This document shows, in pieces, positions 7,994 to 16,964 of a DNA stretch of 64,000 nucleotides; within the stretch, counting starts at the first letter, position 1, and each line of letters begins with the position of its first letter. The notes below the pieces were generated by a model. The model ran no database searches. It was not told the origin of the DNA and was given only the letters and a program-made list of their open reading frames with translations. The position numbers and the translations under genes are program-made. Origin of the DNA: Taibaiella koreensis. GTDB lineage: Bacteria; Bacteroidota; Bacteroidia; Chitinophagales; Chitinophagaceae. The stretch is from NCBI RefSeq assembly GCF_003545715.1, contig NZ_QVNU01000003.1:372001-436000 (forward strand). The letters run 5' to 3'.

Positions 7994-8293
7994 GTGTCTA
8001 TACAATATTATTTGTTCCTGAGCCTGGCCTTGTTTGCCATTGGTGTGATGGGGGTACTGATGCGCCGCAACGCCATTATCGTATTCATGTGCATCGAGCT
8101 GATGTTGAATGCCGTGAACCTGCTGATGGTTGCCTTCAGCAAAATGATGGGCAACTCCGATGCACAGATATTCGTGTTCTTTATTATGGTAGTGGCCGCA
8201 GCTGAAGTGGCGGTTGGATTGGCCATTATCGTGATGATGTACCGTAAGGTGCATTCGGTAGACATCAATATCCTGAACCGCCTGAAGCACTGA
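7994..8293 (+). CDS. nuoK: NADH-quinone oxidoreductase subunit K (GTG start)
   Basis: A small antiporter-like (MrpC-type) membrane subunit. From the GTG at 7994 the product is 99 residues, the usual size, starting with [20 protein letters not shown]. The conserved second-helix motif [11 protein letters not shown] carries the membrane glutamate, and the third helix contains [14 protein letters not shown] with the second glutamate. A longer frame from ATG at 7931 would add 21 hydrophilic residues and overlap nuoJ by 35 bases; it lacks family support, so GTG is preferred. Confidence 0.95.
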   Translation: MSIQYYLFLSLALFAIGVMGVLMRRNAIIVFMCIELMLNAVNLLMVAFSKMMGNSDAQIFVFFIMVVAAAEVAVGLAIIVMMYRKVHSVDINILNRLKH

Positions 8294-8355
8294 CGGTCCC
8301 GGCCCGGCTTAAACATTTGTTACCCTTTTTAATATAAGTATACCAGTACTGGTTT

Positions 8356-10245
8356 ATGAAAGATTTAGTTTACTTAGTTCCGCTTTTCCCGCTCATCGGC
8401 TTCCTCATCAATGGCTTGCTCTGGAAGTCCATGCCAAAGAAAGTTTCCGGGCTCCTGGCAAGCCTTGCCATGCTGGCATCTTTTGCCGTATCCCTGGGTA
8501 TCTTCTTTGAAGTGAAGAACAATCCCGCTGCGGGAGGCGTCGTACACCTCTTCGACTTCATTCACTCCGGTACCTTACATATTCCCTTTGCCTTCCAGGT
8601 AGACGCTTTGTCTTCCCTATTCCTGCTGATCATTACCGGCGTCGGTTTCCTGATTCACGTGTACTCCACGTCCTATATGCACGACGATCCCGGGTTCACC
8701 AAGTATTTTGCCTACCTCAACTTCTTCGTTTTTTCGATGCTGCTGCTGGTGCTGGGCGCCAACTATGTGATCATGTTCATCGGCTGGGAAGGCGTGGGCC
8801 TTGCTTCTTACCTGCTTATCGGCTTCTGGTATAAAAGGAAGGACTATACCAATGCGTCCAAGAAGGCCTTTATCATGAACCGTATCGGCGACCTAGGCTT
8901 CCTGGTAGGCATGTTCCTTACGCTGTACCATTTCGGCACGGCCAGCTATGGCGAGTTGTTCCCGCAATTGACCTCCGGCCTGCCCGACGGCGTTTCCGGC
9001 AATACGATGAATGCCATTGCGATCTGCTTCTTTATAGGCGCCATGGGTAAGAGCGCCCAGATACCCCTTTACACCTGGTTGCCCGATGCGATGGCCGGCC
9101 CTACACCGGTATCGGCGCTGATCCACGCAGCAACCATGGTAACGGCCGGTATCTATATGATCGCCCGCAGCAGTGCCATCTACAACCTTGCTCCTGTAGC
9201 ACAAAGCCTGGTAGCGGTGATCGGTCTGGCTACGGCATTGTTTGCCGCCAGCATTGCGTTAAAGCAATATGATATTAAGAAAGTGCTGGCTTACTCTACG
9301 GTGAGCCAATTGGGTTATATGTTCCTCGCCCTAGGTGTAGGCGCTTATACCAGCGCCGTGTTCCACGTGATGACGCATGCGTTCTTTAAAGCCCTGCTGT
9401 TCCTGGGTTCCGGTTCGGTGATCCATGCCATGGGCGGAGAGCAGGACCTGCGCTTCATGGGTGGCCTGGGCAAAAAAATGCGTATTACGCAAATCACCTT
9501 CCTGCTTGGTTGCCTGGCTATTGCCGGTATTCCCGGCTTCTCCGGCTTCTTTTCCAAAGATGAGATACTGGCGGCAGCGTACGCAAAGAATCCGGTCTAT
9601 TATTACCTGGGGCTTTTGGGAGCGTTGATGACTGCTTTCTATATGTTCCGCCTGTACTTCTATACCTTCACCGGTAGCTTCAGGGGTACACATGAGCAGG
9701 AGCATCACCTGCATGAAAGTCCTGCGGCGATGACTATCCCTCTGATATTGCTGGCGGTGCTGGCTGTAGTTGGCGGTTATGTAGGTCTGCCTGAGGTATT
9801 CAGCGAGCATCATTTGCTGAATGAGTACCTGGCGCCTGTGGTACAGAATTTCGATGTGCATCACCTGAGCCACGAGACGGAGTGGATGCTGATGGGACTT
9901 TCAGTAGGCCTTATCGTGGTCATGATCGTGCTGGCCTATGCCAGAACCAAAAAACCTGCCTTTAAAGAAAATACCGGTATTGCCAAGGTGCTGGAGAACA
10001 AGTGGTATGTGGATGAGCTCTACGATAATGTAATTGTGAAGCCCTTGAAGAGCATAGCCCTGGTGTTGGACAAATATGCCGAGCGTAGCGGTATCGACGG
10101 CGTTGTGAATGGAGTGGGTCGCCTGGTAAGTTGGGGCAGCAACCGGATGCGGCTGTTGCAGAACGGGCAGGTAGGTACTTATATTTTTGCCATGGTGATC
10201 GGTATTGTGCTGCTGCTGGCTGTAGGCTTGTTGATCGTAGGGTAA
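8356..10245 (+). CDS. nuoL: NADH-quinone oxidoreductase subunit L
   Basis: The distal antiporter-like proton-pumping subunit, 629 residues. Conserved elements include FIGWEGVGLASYLLIGFWY, with the TM5 glutamate. PLYTWLPDAMAGPTPVSALI is the quinone oxidoreductase signature in TM7-8, and HVMTHAFFKALLFLGSGSVI in the central helices holds the key lysine and histidines. The long C-terminal part contains the expected lateral helix region and a final membrane anchor (YIFAMVIGIVLLLAVGLLIV). Normal family length. Confidence 0.97.
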   Translation: MKDLVYLVPLFPLIGFLINGLLWKSMPKKVSGLLASLAMLASFAVSLGIFFEVKNNPAAGGVVHLFDFIHSGTLHIPFAFQVDALSSLFLLIITGVGFLIHVYSTSYMHDDPGFTKYFAYLNFFVFSMLLLVLGANYVIMFIGWEGVGLASYLLIGFWYKRKDYTNASKKAFIMNRIGDLGFLVGMFLTLYHFGTASYGELFPQLTSGLPDGVSGNTMNAIAICFFIGAMGKSAQIPLYTWLPDAMAGPTPVSALIHAATMVTAGIYMIARSSAIYNLAPVAQSLVAVIGLATALFAASIALKQYDIKKVLAYSTVSQLGYMFLALGVGAYTSAVFHVMTHAFFKALLFLGSGSVIHAMGGEQDLRFMGGLGKKMRITQITFLLGCLAIAGIPGFSGFFSKDEILAAAYAKNPVYYYLGLLGALMTAFYMFRLYFYTFTGSFRGTHEQEHHLHESPAAMTIPLILLAVLAVVGGYVGLPEVFSEHHLLNEYLAPVVQNFDVHHLSHETEWMLMGLSVGLIVVMIVLAYARTKKPAFKENTGIAKVLENKWYVDELYDNVIVKPLKSIALVLDKYAERSGIDGVVNGVGRLVSWGSNRMRLLQNGQVGTYIFAMVIGIVLLLAVGLLIVG

Positions 10246-10256
10246 TCCATAATAGT

Positions 10257-11141
10257 ATGAGGGTACAATTGATCCTTTTTGCTTTTCTCGTTTGCTCTTT
10301 TACCGTAGTGGGGCAGGATACCTTGCATTTTTACTTCAATGGGAAATGGGAGCAGGAGCAGGAGATGGATAAAGCAGTCTATCATCGCAAAGCTGTCGCA
10401 GTTTCGGAGGGGTGGTATGTTATGGATTACTATTCAAAAAGTATGAAGCCCAGAATGAGCGGGACCTTTACATCGCTGGAGAAAGAAGTAAAACAGGGAA
10501 TGTTCGTTTACTATTACGAGAACGGTAACAGGGAAAAAGCGGGACGATTCTACAGCGACTATAGAATGGGATCCTGGCAAACCTGGTACAGAGATGGGAC
10601 GCTACGCTCGAAGGAAAACTACGTTGAAAGAGAAGGTCTGGTGGATACGCTCATAAAAGAGGGAGTGGTAGCTTTCGGAGGCAACATAATGGATGTAATG
10701 TATATCGTCGAACAAAAAGGCGTATTCGATGGGAAGTCTGAATGGTTTTATCCCAATGGTCAAATCAGTTCAGAAGAGGAGTGGAAAGTAAAGCTGCTTT
10801 CTGTGGAGCACTGGAATGAAAAGGGAAAAAAAGAGCCGATTAATAAAGATAGGCCCTCTCTCCTTTTCCCCGCAGGAATTGCTGAAGTACCTCTTACTAA
10901 TATGAGAGCCTTCATTGAAGCGGCAGGCAAAAAGAATATAAAGGGTAAGATGTTGCTGGAGTTGTATATCGACGCAGAAGGGCATATGGAAAACGCATCC
11001 GTGCAAAAATCTTCCGGTGAATATAAAACAGATAGAGAGATCGTGACATTGCTGGAATATCATAACCCGGTGTGGATACCAGGTAAAATACATAACTTAC
11101 CAGAAAGAATGAAAGTGAATCTGCCACTAAGTTTCAGGTAA
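10257..11141 (+). CDS. Secreted MORN/YwqK-repeat protein with TonB-C-like end
   Basis: A 294-residue protein whose ATG at 10257 opens a clean signal peptide (MRVQLILFAFLVCSFTVVG). Residues about 85-180 hold MORN/YwqK-type repeats of the form YYYENGNREKAGRF, WYRDGTLRSKENY and WFYPNGQISSEEEW. The C-terminal 75 residues (KGKMLLELYIDAEGHMENAS, later VWIPGK) look like a TonB C-terminal domain. Such proteins are common and secreted in Bacteroidota; the YwqK label (toxin-antitoxin) is only by repeat similarity. The gene is more A/T-rich than nuoL and nuoM on either side and splits the complex I operon, 11 bases after nuoL and 47 before nuoM. Confidence 0.72.
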   Translation: MRVQLILFAFLVCSFTVVGQDTLHFYFNGKWEQEQEMDKAVYHRKAVAVSEGWYVMDYYSKSMKPRMSGTFTSLEKEVKQGMFVYYYENGNREKAGRFYSDYRMGSWQTWYRDGTLRSKENYVEREGLVDTLIKEGVVAFGGNIMDVMYIVEQKGVFDGKSEWFYPNGQISSEEEWKVKLLSVEHWNEKGKKEPINKDRPSLLFPAGIAEVPLTNMRAFIEAAGKKNIKGKMLLELYIDAEGHMENASVQKSSGEYKTDREIVTLLEYHNPVWIPGKIHNLPERMKVNLPLSFR

Positions 11142-11188
11142 AACATTTAGACAGCGCAAAAGAAAATAAACACAGTACAAATACAGCA

Positions 11189-12610
11189 ATGATACTATTA
11201 CTATTAATCTTAGTTCCGTTTGTAACAGGTCTTATCAGCTTCACATGGAAACATGGTTCGGTGAAAACCTGGGCCCTGGGTGCTTCGCTGATGACATTGG
11301 CCATTGCCTTCATCGCCTGCGCTGCCAATAGCCAGGCCATGCTGGTGTACAATGTGCCCTGGATCCCATCCCTCGGCGCCCGTTTCTGGCTGTTCGGTAA
11401 CGGAATGAGTGTGGTGCTGGCCTTGCTGACCGCCATCGTTTTCCCTGTGATCTTTATCTCCCAGCGCAATAAGCCGGTTGAGGATGCGCATCGTTTCTAC
11501 GGATTAATGCTGCTGTCGCAGGCAGGACTTATGGGTGTATTCCTGGCGCACGACCTGCTGCTATTCTATTTCTTCTGGGAGCTGGCGCTCATTCCCGTGT
11601 ATTTCCTTTGTTCTACCTGGGGTGGCGAAAGAAGGATCCCTGTTACCTTTAAATTCTTTGTCTATACCTTCATGGGTAGCTTACTGATGCTGGCCGGCGT
11701 CATCTACCTCTACCTGCAAACACCGGGCCGCACTTTCGATTGGGATACCATCAGGCAAACCGGAGCTTCCCTGCCGGCCTTTGAGCAAGGCGCGGTATTC
11801 TGCCTGTTCTTTATCGCATTCGGTATTAAAATGCCGGTATTCCCTTTCCACACCTGGCAGCCCGATACCTACGAGCAATCGTCTACGCCGGTTACTATTG
11901 TGCTGAGCGCACTGATGGTAAAGATGGGCCTGTTTGCGACTGTAAAATGGCTGGTCAACATACTCCCCGAGGGAACCGTCTACTGGACCAATACCGTAAT
12001 GGTACTTTCCGTGATCGGCATCATCTATGCTTCCCTGCTGGCTATGGTGCAAAGCGACATTAAGCGCCTGATCGCCTATTCTTCCATAGCGCACATTGGT
12101 CTCATGAGCCTGGGCATCTTTGCCAACGATCCCAATGGTATTGCTATGAACGGCCTTGTAGTACAGATGTTCAACCACGGCATTAACATTACGGGTATGT
12201 GGCTCATCGTATCGATGATCGAACAGCGCTACGGTACCCGCAACCTGCGTGAGCTGGGAGGTATGGCTGGTTCGGCGCCTACCATGGCCATTGCGTTGGT
12301 GATCATCGCCTTTGCCAATATTGCCCTGCCGCTGACCAATGGCTTTATTGGTGAGTTCATGCTGTTCCACGGCATTTTCCAAAGCGAGAACCCCTACCAT
12401 ATCACCTTTATGGTGCTGGCCGGACTGGGTGTGATCTTTGGTGCCGTGTACACCTTAAATATGGTTCAGAAAGTAGCTTATGGCGAAGCTAAAACAGCGG
12501 TTGTGGTAAAAGATGTGAGCAGTAACGAGCTCTTTGGCCTTATTGTGATCATTGGCATTATACTGCTGCTGGGTGTTTATCCCAAGCTGCTGTTCGGTAT
12601 TATGGGCTGA
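11189..12610 (+). CDS. nuoM: NADH-quinone oxidoreductase subunit M
   Basis: An antiporter-like proton-pumping subunit, 473 residues. Family motifs include HDLLLFYFFWELALIPVYFL with the TM5 glutamate, the MPVFPFHTWQPDTYEQSSTP signature around TM7, and YSSIAHIGLMSLGIF. The C-terminal helices end in IIGIILLLGVYPKLLFGIM. The ATG at 11189 gives the usual short first helix. Confidence 0.97.
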   Translation: MILLLLILVPFVTGLISFTWKHGSVKTWALGASLMTLAIAFIACAANSQAMLVYNVPWIPSLGARFWLFGNGMSVVLALLTAIVFPVIFISQRNKPVEDAHRFYGLMLLSQAGLMGVFLAHDLLLFYFFWELALIPVYFLCSTWGGERRIPVTFKFFVYTFMGSLLMLAGVIYLYLQTPGRTFDWDTIRQTGASLPAFEQGAVFCLFFIAFGIKMPVFPFHTWQPDTYEQSSTPVTIVLSALMVKMGLFATVKWLVNILPEGTVYWTNTVMVLSVIGIIYASLLAMVQSDIKRLIAYSSIAHIGLMSLGIFANDPNGIAMNGLVVQMFNHGINITGMWLIVSMIEQRYGTRNLRELGGMAGSAPTMAIALVIIAFANIALPLTNGFIGEFMLFHGIFQSENPYHITFMVLAGLGVIFGAVYTLNMVQKVAYGEAKTAVVVKDVSSNELFGLIVIIGIILLLGVYPKLLFGIMG

Positions 12611-12623
12611 TCCCCGAAAATTC

Positions 12624-12685
12624 TGCAGCGAAGCTGCATAAGGCATATACAATACAATTAATAGTACAAAAGCTCCTCCAGGAGC
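12624..12685 (+). other. Two compact hairpins in the nuoM-nuoN spacer
   Basis: TGCAGC-GAA-GCTGCA lies at 12624-12638 and GCTCCT-CC-AGGAGC at 12672-12685, the latter ten bases before the nuoN ATG. Neither is followed by a T run, so they are not obvious terminators. They could shape nuoN translation or mRNA decay, or be remnants of small palindromic repeats. Confidence 0.45.
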
Positions 12686-12694
12686 GGGTTAAAT

Positions 12695-14083
12695 ATGAAA
12701 CCACTTATAGCATCTGCATTATTCGGCGTTATTATGATGTTTGCCGCCCTGTCGGTAAAAGAGAAGAAAACGTTTACACTGCTGGCGACCTTGTTGCTGG
12801 CTGTGCTCACCGGGGTCAATATCTACGAGCTCGTGCATATTATGAACGGCGAGATACCGGAAGCCCTGTTTAATGGCATGCTGAAATATGGTTCCTTCTC
12901 CATCTGGTTCAATACCCTCATGACCGGCATCGCCCTGCTGTATGTATTGCTTTGTGGCAAACATATTGAGAAAGTGGGTCAACACACGGGCGAATACTAC
13001 GCGCTTATCTTTTTTATTCTCTGTGGCGGCAACCTGCTCTCGGGATACAGCAACCTGCTGATCCTGTTCCTGGGGATTGAGATCATATCTATTCCGCAGT
13101 ACATCCTTGCGGGCAGCGACAAGCGCAACCTTAAGAGCAGCGAAGCGTCGCTCAAGTATTTCCTCATGGGTTCCTTCTCTACCGGTATCCTGCTGATGGG
13201 CATAGCGCTGCTGTATGGTGCGATGGGCACTTTTGATGTCGCCAAATTTAACTTTATGGAACATAGCGTAGATGCTATGTCCCTAGGTGGTATCCTCCTC
13301 ATCATGGTGGCGCTGGGCTTTAAAGTGTCCGCGGCGCCCATGCATTTCTGGACACCCGATGTCTACGATGGTGCGCCCACGCCATTCACGGCCATTATGG
13401 CCACTATCGTTAAGGCCGCCCTGTTTGTGGCTTTCCTGCGTTTGTTCAGCGAAACCTTCGGCGGTATTAACCAGCACTGGACCCTTGTGCTGGCGATCAT
13501 TACAGCGCTTACCTTGTTTATCGGCAATATCACCGCGGTATTCCAGCAAAGCGTCAAACGTATGCTGGCCTATTCTTCTATCGCGCAGGCGGGCTTTATG
13601 CTGTTTGCGGTGCTGGCCGTTAACGCCACAGGGTTCAAAGGCATTATTATCTATGCTGTGGCATACAGCGTGGCTACGATCGGTATGTTTGCCGTGCTCA
13701 TGAAGCTAAAGGATTATACTTATGATGGCTTCAATGGTCTGGGCAAAAAGCATCCCCTGCTGGCCTTCACAGCAACCATATTCCTGCTGTCGCTGGCAGG
13801 TATCCCCCTTACTGGTGGGTTCTTTGCCAAATACTTTGTGCTTACCGCGGTTTTGGAGCAAGGTACGGGCATGATGTGGCTGGTAATCTTTGCCCTGCTC
13901 ATGGCGGCTATCAGCGCATATTACTACTTTAAGGTGCTGATGGCCATGTACTTCAAAAAGGGCGAGCCGGAGCTGGCCATGGAAGTGACCGCCGGAGATA
14001 AGTTCTTTCTAGGCCTGGCAGCCGCCATTATTATCGTGATCGGTGTAGCGCCCGATATCCTGCTGGCTTGGCTGAAGAATTAA
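12695..14083 (+). CDS. nuoN: NADH-quinone oxidoreductase subunit N
   Basis: An antiporter-like membrane subunit, 462 residues, last of the complex I genes. Conserved parts are LFLGIEIISIPQYILAG with the TM5 glutamate. The proton-channel signature is KVSAAPMHFWTPDVYDGAPT, and YSSIAQAGFMLFAVLAVNAT follows. The C-terminus is GVAPDILLAWLKN. A strong terminator follows 50 bases after the stop, which fits the end of the operon. Confidence 0.97.
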   Translation: MKPLIASALFGVIMMFAALSVKEKKTFTLLATLLLAVLTGVNIYELVHIMNGEIPEALFNGMLKYGSFSIWFNTLMTGIALLYVLLCGKHIEKVGQHTGEYYALIFFILCGGNLLSGYSNLLILFLGIEIISIPQYILAGSDKRNLKSSEASLKYFLMGSFSTGILLMGIALLYGAMGTFDVAKFNFMEHSVDAMSLGGILLIMVALGFKVSAAPMHFWTPDVYDGAPTPFTAIMATIVKAALFVAFLRLFSETFGGINQHWTLVLAIITALTLFIGNITAVFQQSVKRMLAYSSIAQAGFMLFAVLAVNATGFKGIIIYAVAYSVATIGMFAVLMKLKDYTYDGFNGLGKKHPLLAFTATIFLLSLAGIPLTGGFFAKYFVLTAVLEQGTGMMWLVIFALLMAAISAYYYFKVLMAMYFKKGEPELAMEVTAGDKFFLGLAAAIIIVIGVAPDILLAWLKN

Positions 14084-14131
14084 ATTAAGTGATCGTCAGA
14101 TAAATTAATAAGCAATTAAAGAACCCGGTAT

Positions 14132-14162
14132 AAAGCGGTCCCCCTGTGGATCGCTTTTTTTA
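14132..14162 (+). terminator. Rho-independent terminator of the nuo operon
   Basis: AAAGCGGTCC pairs with GGATCGCTTT around a six-base loop (one G-U pair) and runs into a T tract ending near 14161. It is positioned to end the complex I transcript. Confidence 0.85.
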
Positions 14163-14257
14163 TCCCTTCTTTACCAATGCTATCAAAGGCGTTTTCACAC
14201 GATCTTTTTTATCTTTACCCCATTATACAGGATTGCTGGTTGACCCTAAAGCTCAAT

Positions 14258-15958
14258 ATGCTCGTGAAAAAAAGTTTACTGTTCTCCTTAATAGGCGCAT
14301 TTGTATCACTAGCCGCTACCGGTCAAACGACTTATCTGCCGCTACGTACGGAGGAGTACAACCTGCTCGACAGGTTAGAGACAAAAGGGGGAATGCTGAC
14401 CAACGATTTTTATTCCACGTTGAAGCCTATTCCCAGGAAAGGCGCGGTCGCGTTTCTCAAAGAGATAACAAAGCCGATGCCTGGGGGACAAGGTATAGAC
14501 CTCAGCGATATTGATTACGATAATATCCAGCGGGCGCTTTCCATCAGTGGTGAATGGTCCGAAACTGCCGATGGCGACGACGGCGCCTTACCTTCAGTAA
14601 GGCCTGTACTGAAGTACTTTTACCAGAAGCAGCCCGACCTGGTACATGTCAATACCGGCGATTTTTTCCTTGTGGTCAACCCTGTGCTCTATTTGCAGGC
14701 CACGAAGGAGCGGAATGTAGACGGGTTAAAATACATCAATACCCGTGGCGCCGAAATAAGAGGACGGATCTTTAATAAGATCGGTTTCTATACTATGGTT
14801 GCCGACAACCAGGAAAAGGCGCTGAGCTATATCGAGCAATGGGAGGCGCGTCACCAGGCCTTTCCCGGCGCCGACTATTATACCCGCAATAGTTCGGGTG
14901 CTTACGATTATTTGCTGGCAAGAGGCTATATCGATGTGGGTGCATTCAACGATCATTTCAATGTCACTTTCGGCTACGACAAGCAGTTTACGGGCGACGG
15001 CATACGGAGTCTGGAGCTCTCCGATTTTGGCGCACCGGCAACTTTTCTCCGGCTGCGGACGAAAATATGGCGGCTTCAATACGAAAACCTTTTCCTGGAG
15101 CTAACGCCGGCTTATGTGAGGGCAGGCGACCAACGCCTGCCGCGTAAGTATGCCAGCGTCCACCAGGTGAGTATGAACGTAACACCATGGCTTAACCTGG
15201 GCTTATTCGAGTCCACAATCTACGCTAAACCCGAACGCTTCGGGGCAGAATACCTGATCCCGGTCATCTTCTACAACAGCGTAGCCCGCGCATTGGGCGC
15301 CGACCAGAAAACTTCGCTAGGTATCAGCTTTAAGGCCATTGCATTAAAGCATCTCCAGTTTTACGGACAAGGTTATTTTGATCAGCTGCAGCCTGGCAAG
15401 TTGGGTAAGGGCTGGTGGGGCAACCAGTTTGGCGTACAGCTGGGCGCCAAGTATTTCGATGCCTTTACTTTACGGAACCTGGACCTGCAAGGCGAGGTGA
15501 ACATTGTTCGTCCCTTTATGTATGCTGCCAACGACGGTGTTTCGGACTATACGCATTATAATCAGCCATTGGCACATCCTTATGGCGCCGGCTTTGCCGA
15601 AATTATAGGCACGGTACGGTACCAGCCTATTGTTAACCTTTATCTTTCTGCCAAGGGAATCTATTCCACACGAGGGACCGGTATACCGGGAATGCTCAAT
15701 GCCGGCAACGATATCTTTGCCCGGTACGATACCCGTGGCGCCGATGAAGGCTATGGTCTTATCGGGGATCAGAAGTTGAATGGTACTTACTTCAATTTCA
15801 ATGCCGCCTATGAGATCCGGCCCAATATTTTCCTTGAGGCCGGCGCCACCTACCTCGATCGCAATATCGGCGGAGGCCTCACTAACTATCCTGCATCCAC
15901 TTCTTTCTATGGTGGGTTGCGCTGGAACATTACCCGGCGCGAGCCGGATTTCTTTTAA
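14258..15958 (+). CDS. Outer-membrane beta-barrel protein, Wzi/RemB-like
   Basis: The 566-residue protein is taken from the ATG at 14258, giving a signal peptide (MLVKKSLLFSLIGAFVSLAA, then TGQ). An upstream in-frame ATG at 14177 would add 27 residues without a purpose. The body is rich in alternating aromatic strands and ends RWNITRREPDFF, a typical barrel C-terminus. Segments such as LPRKYASVHQVSMNV, YLIPVIFYNSVARALG and YTHYNQPLAHPYGAGFAE recall the Bacteroidota group annotated as capsule assembly Wzi family or RemB-like gliding proteins. That assignment is from memory of the pattern and is moderate; the outer membrane location is more certain. It has its own transcript start after the nuo terminator. 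Confidence 0.65.
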   Translation: MLVKKSLLFSLIGAFVSLAATGQTTYLPLRTEEYNLLDRLETKGGMLTNDFYSTLKPIPRKGAVAFLKEITKPMPGGQGIDLSDIDYDNIQRALSISGEWSETADGDDGALPSVRPVLKYFYQKQPDLVHVNTGDFFLVVNPVLYLQATKERNVDGLKYINTRGAEIRGRIFNKIGFYTMVADNQEKALSYIEQWEARHQAFPGADYYTRNSSGAYDYLLARGYIDVGAFNDHFNVTFGYDKQFTGDGIRSLELSDFGAPATFLRLRTKIWRLQYENLFLELTPAYVRAGDQRLPRKYASVHQVSMNVTPWLNLGLFESTIYAKPERFGAEYLIPVIFYNSVARALGADQKTSLGISFKAIALKHLQFYGQGYFDQLQPGKLGKGWWGNQFGVQLGAKYFDAFTLRNLDLQGEVNIVRPFMYAANDGVSDYTHYNQPLAHPYGAGFAEIIGTVRYQPIVNLYLSAKGIYSTRGTGIPGMLNAGNDIFARYDTRGADEGYGLIGDQKLNGTYFNFNAAYEIRPNIFLEAGATYLDRNIGGGLTNYPASTSFYGGLRWNITRREPDFF

Positions 15959-15995
15959 GCATTAACTGTTGCTAAACTAAAAATATATTTTCCTT

Positions 15996-16508
15996 ATGCC
16001 CGTCATTCTTCCCGTAAAAGGTATTGCTCCCCAGATTCCCGAGTCCTGTTTTATCGCTCCCAATGCCACTATTGTAGGCGATGTGGCTATGGGCGAGGAA
16101 TGCAGCGTATGGTTCAACGCGGTTGTCCGCGGTGATGTGAATAGTATCCGTATGGGTAACAAAGTGAATATACAGGATGGGGCTTGTATCCATGCGACCT
16201 ACCAAAAAACAAAGGTGGTGCTGGGCAATAATGTATCTGTGGGGCACAATGCGATTGTCCACGGCTGTACCGTAGCCGACAATGTGCTGATCGGTATGGG
16301 TGCTATCGTGATGGACAATGCAGAGATCGGCAGCAATAGCATCATCGCCGCAGGTGCGGTAGTGCTGGAAGGTACCAAGGTCGAGCCCGGGACCATTTAT
16401 GCGGGTGTGCCGGCTAAAAAGGTAAAGAACATTAGCCCCGAACTCATCAGCGGCGAGATCGAAAGGATTGCCAATAACTACACCATGTACAGCTCCTGGT
16501 TTCAATAA
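15996..16508 (+). CDS. Gamma-class carbonic anhydrase-like hexapeptide protein
   Basis: The 170-residue protein is a left-handed beta-helix made of hexapeptide repeats, of the gamma carbonic anhydrase/YrdA group. The three zinc-ligand histidines seem present at H66 (DGACIHAT), H84 and H89 (SVGHNAIVHGC), with a typical WFNAVVRGDVN strand before them. The C-terminus has the usual YAGVPAKKVKN turn and final helix. It follows the barrel gene by 37 bases in the same direction. Many family members have unproven activity. Confidence 0.9.
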   Translation: MPVILPVKGIAPQIPESCFIAPNATIVGDVAMGEECSVWFNAVVRGDVNSIRMGNKVNIQDGACIHATYQKTKVVLGNNVSVGHNAIVHGCTVADNVLIGMGAIVMDNAEIGSNSIIAAGAVVLEGTKVEPGTIYAGVPAKKVKNISPELISGEIERIANNYTMYSSWFQ

Positions 16509-16518
16509 ACCTTTTCCG

Positions 16519-16950
16519 TTAATTCCCTTTGGAAAGATCGTACACGGCCAGCTTCTTGCCGCCACTGTAGACAATAAGCCGTTGTGCGGTCAGCTCATAG
16601 TGATCTATGCTGCGTAGCATATTCATATAGGCTGCTTCGGCTTTGCTCCCGCTGCAGGCTTTCCAGGTCGCCGCCAGGTGGTTGAATTGTAAGCTGCGTT
16701 CGGCAGTATCGATGGTATAATGACCATTGAACGTGTTGCAGATCATATGTCCGCTTGCCGCACTGTCCCGTCCCAGAACAAGCGTAGCGACACCCCGCCA
16801 TTGCCGCTGCAAAGCAGTGTCTTCAAGCGATTGTAATACCCATCGTGCAGATGCCGGCGGGCCGGCTGTCCCTTTAACAAGGGATGGCCGGCCCGCCATA
16901 CAGGCACTCAGACTGATGCAGCAGGCAATAATGCCGGATAGTTTTTTCAT
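16519..16950 (-). CDS. META/HslJ-like lipoprotein
   Basis: The 143-residue protein has a lipoprotein signal (MKKLSGIIACCISLSAC, lipidated Cys 17). The mature part matches a META domain: GHMICNTFNGHYTIDTAERS, then LAATWKACSGSKAEAAYM, and DHYELTAQRLIVYSGGKKLA at the end. Such domains occur in heat-shock and motility-linked lipoproteins of unknown mechanism. It converges with the carbonic anhydrase gene at a gap of only ten bases, with no terminator visible between. It is 14 bases downstream of the protease gene on the same strand, so the two may be co-transcribed. Confidence 0.78.
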   Translation of the reverse strand: MKKLSGIIACCISLSACMAGRPSLVKGTAGPPASARWVLQSLEDTALQRQWRGVATLVLGRDSAASGHMICNTFNGHYTIDTAERSLQFNHLAATWKACSGSKAEAAYMNMLRSIDHYELTAQRLIVYSGGKKLAVYDLSKGN

Positions 16951-16964
16951 ATTATTGTTACAGG

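Noticed and set aside
14146-14514. 122-codon frame starting in the nuo terminator
   Set aside because: It begins inside the terminator T run and overlaps the outer-membrane barrel gene in another frame.
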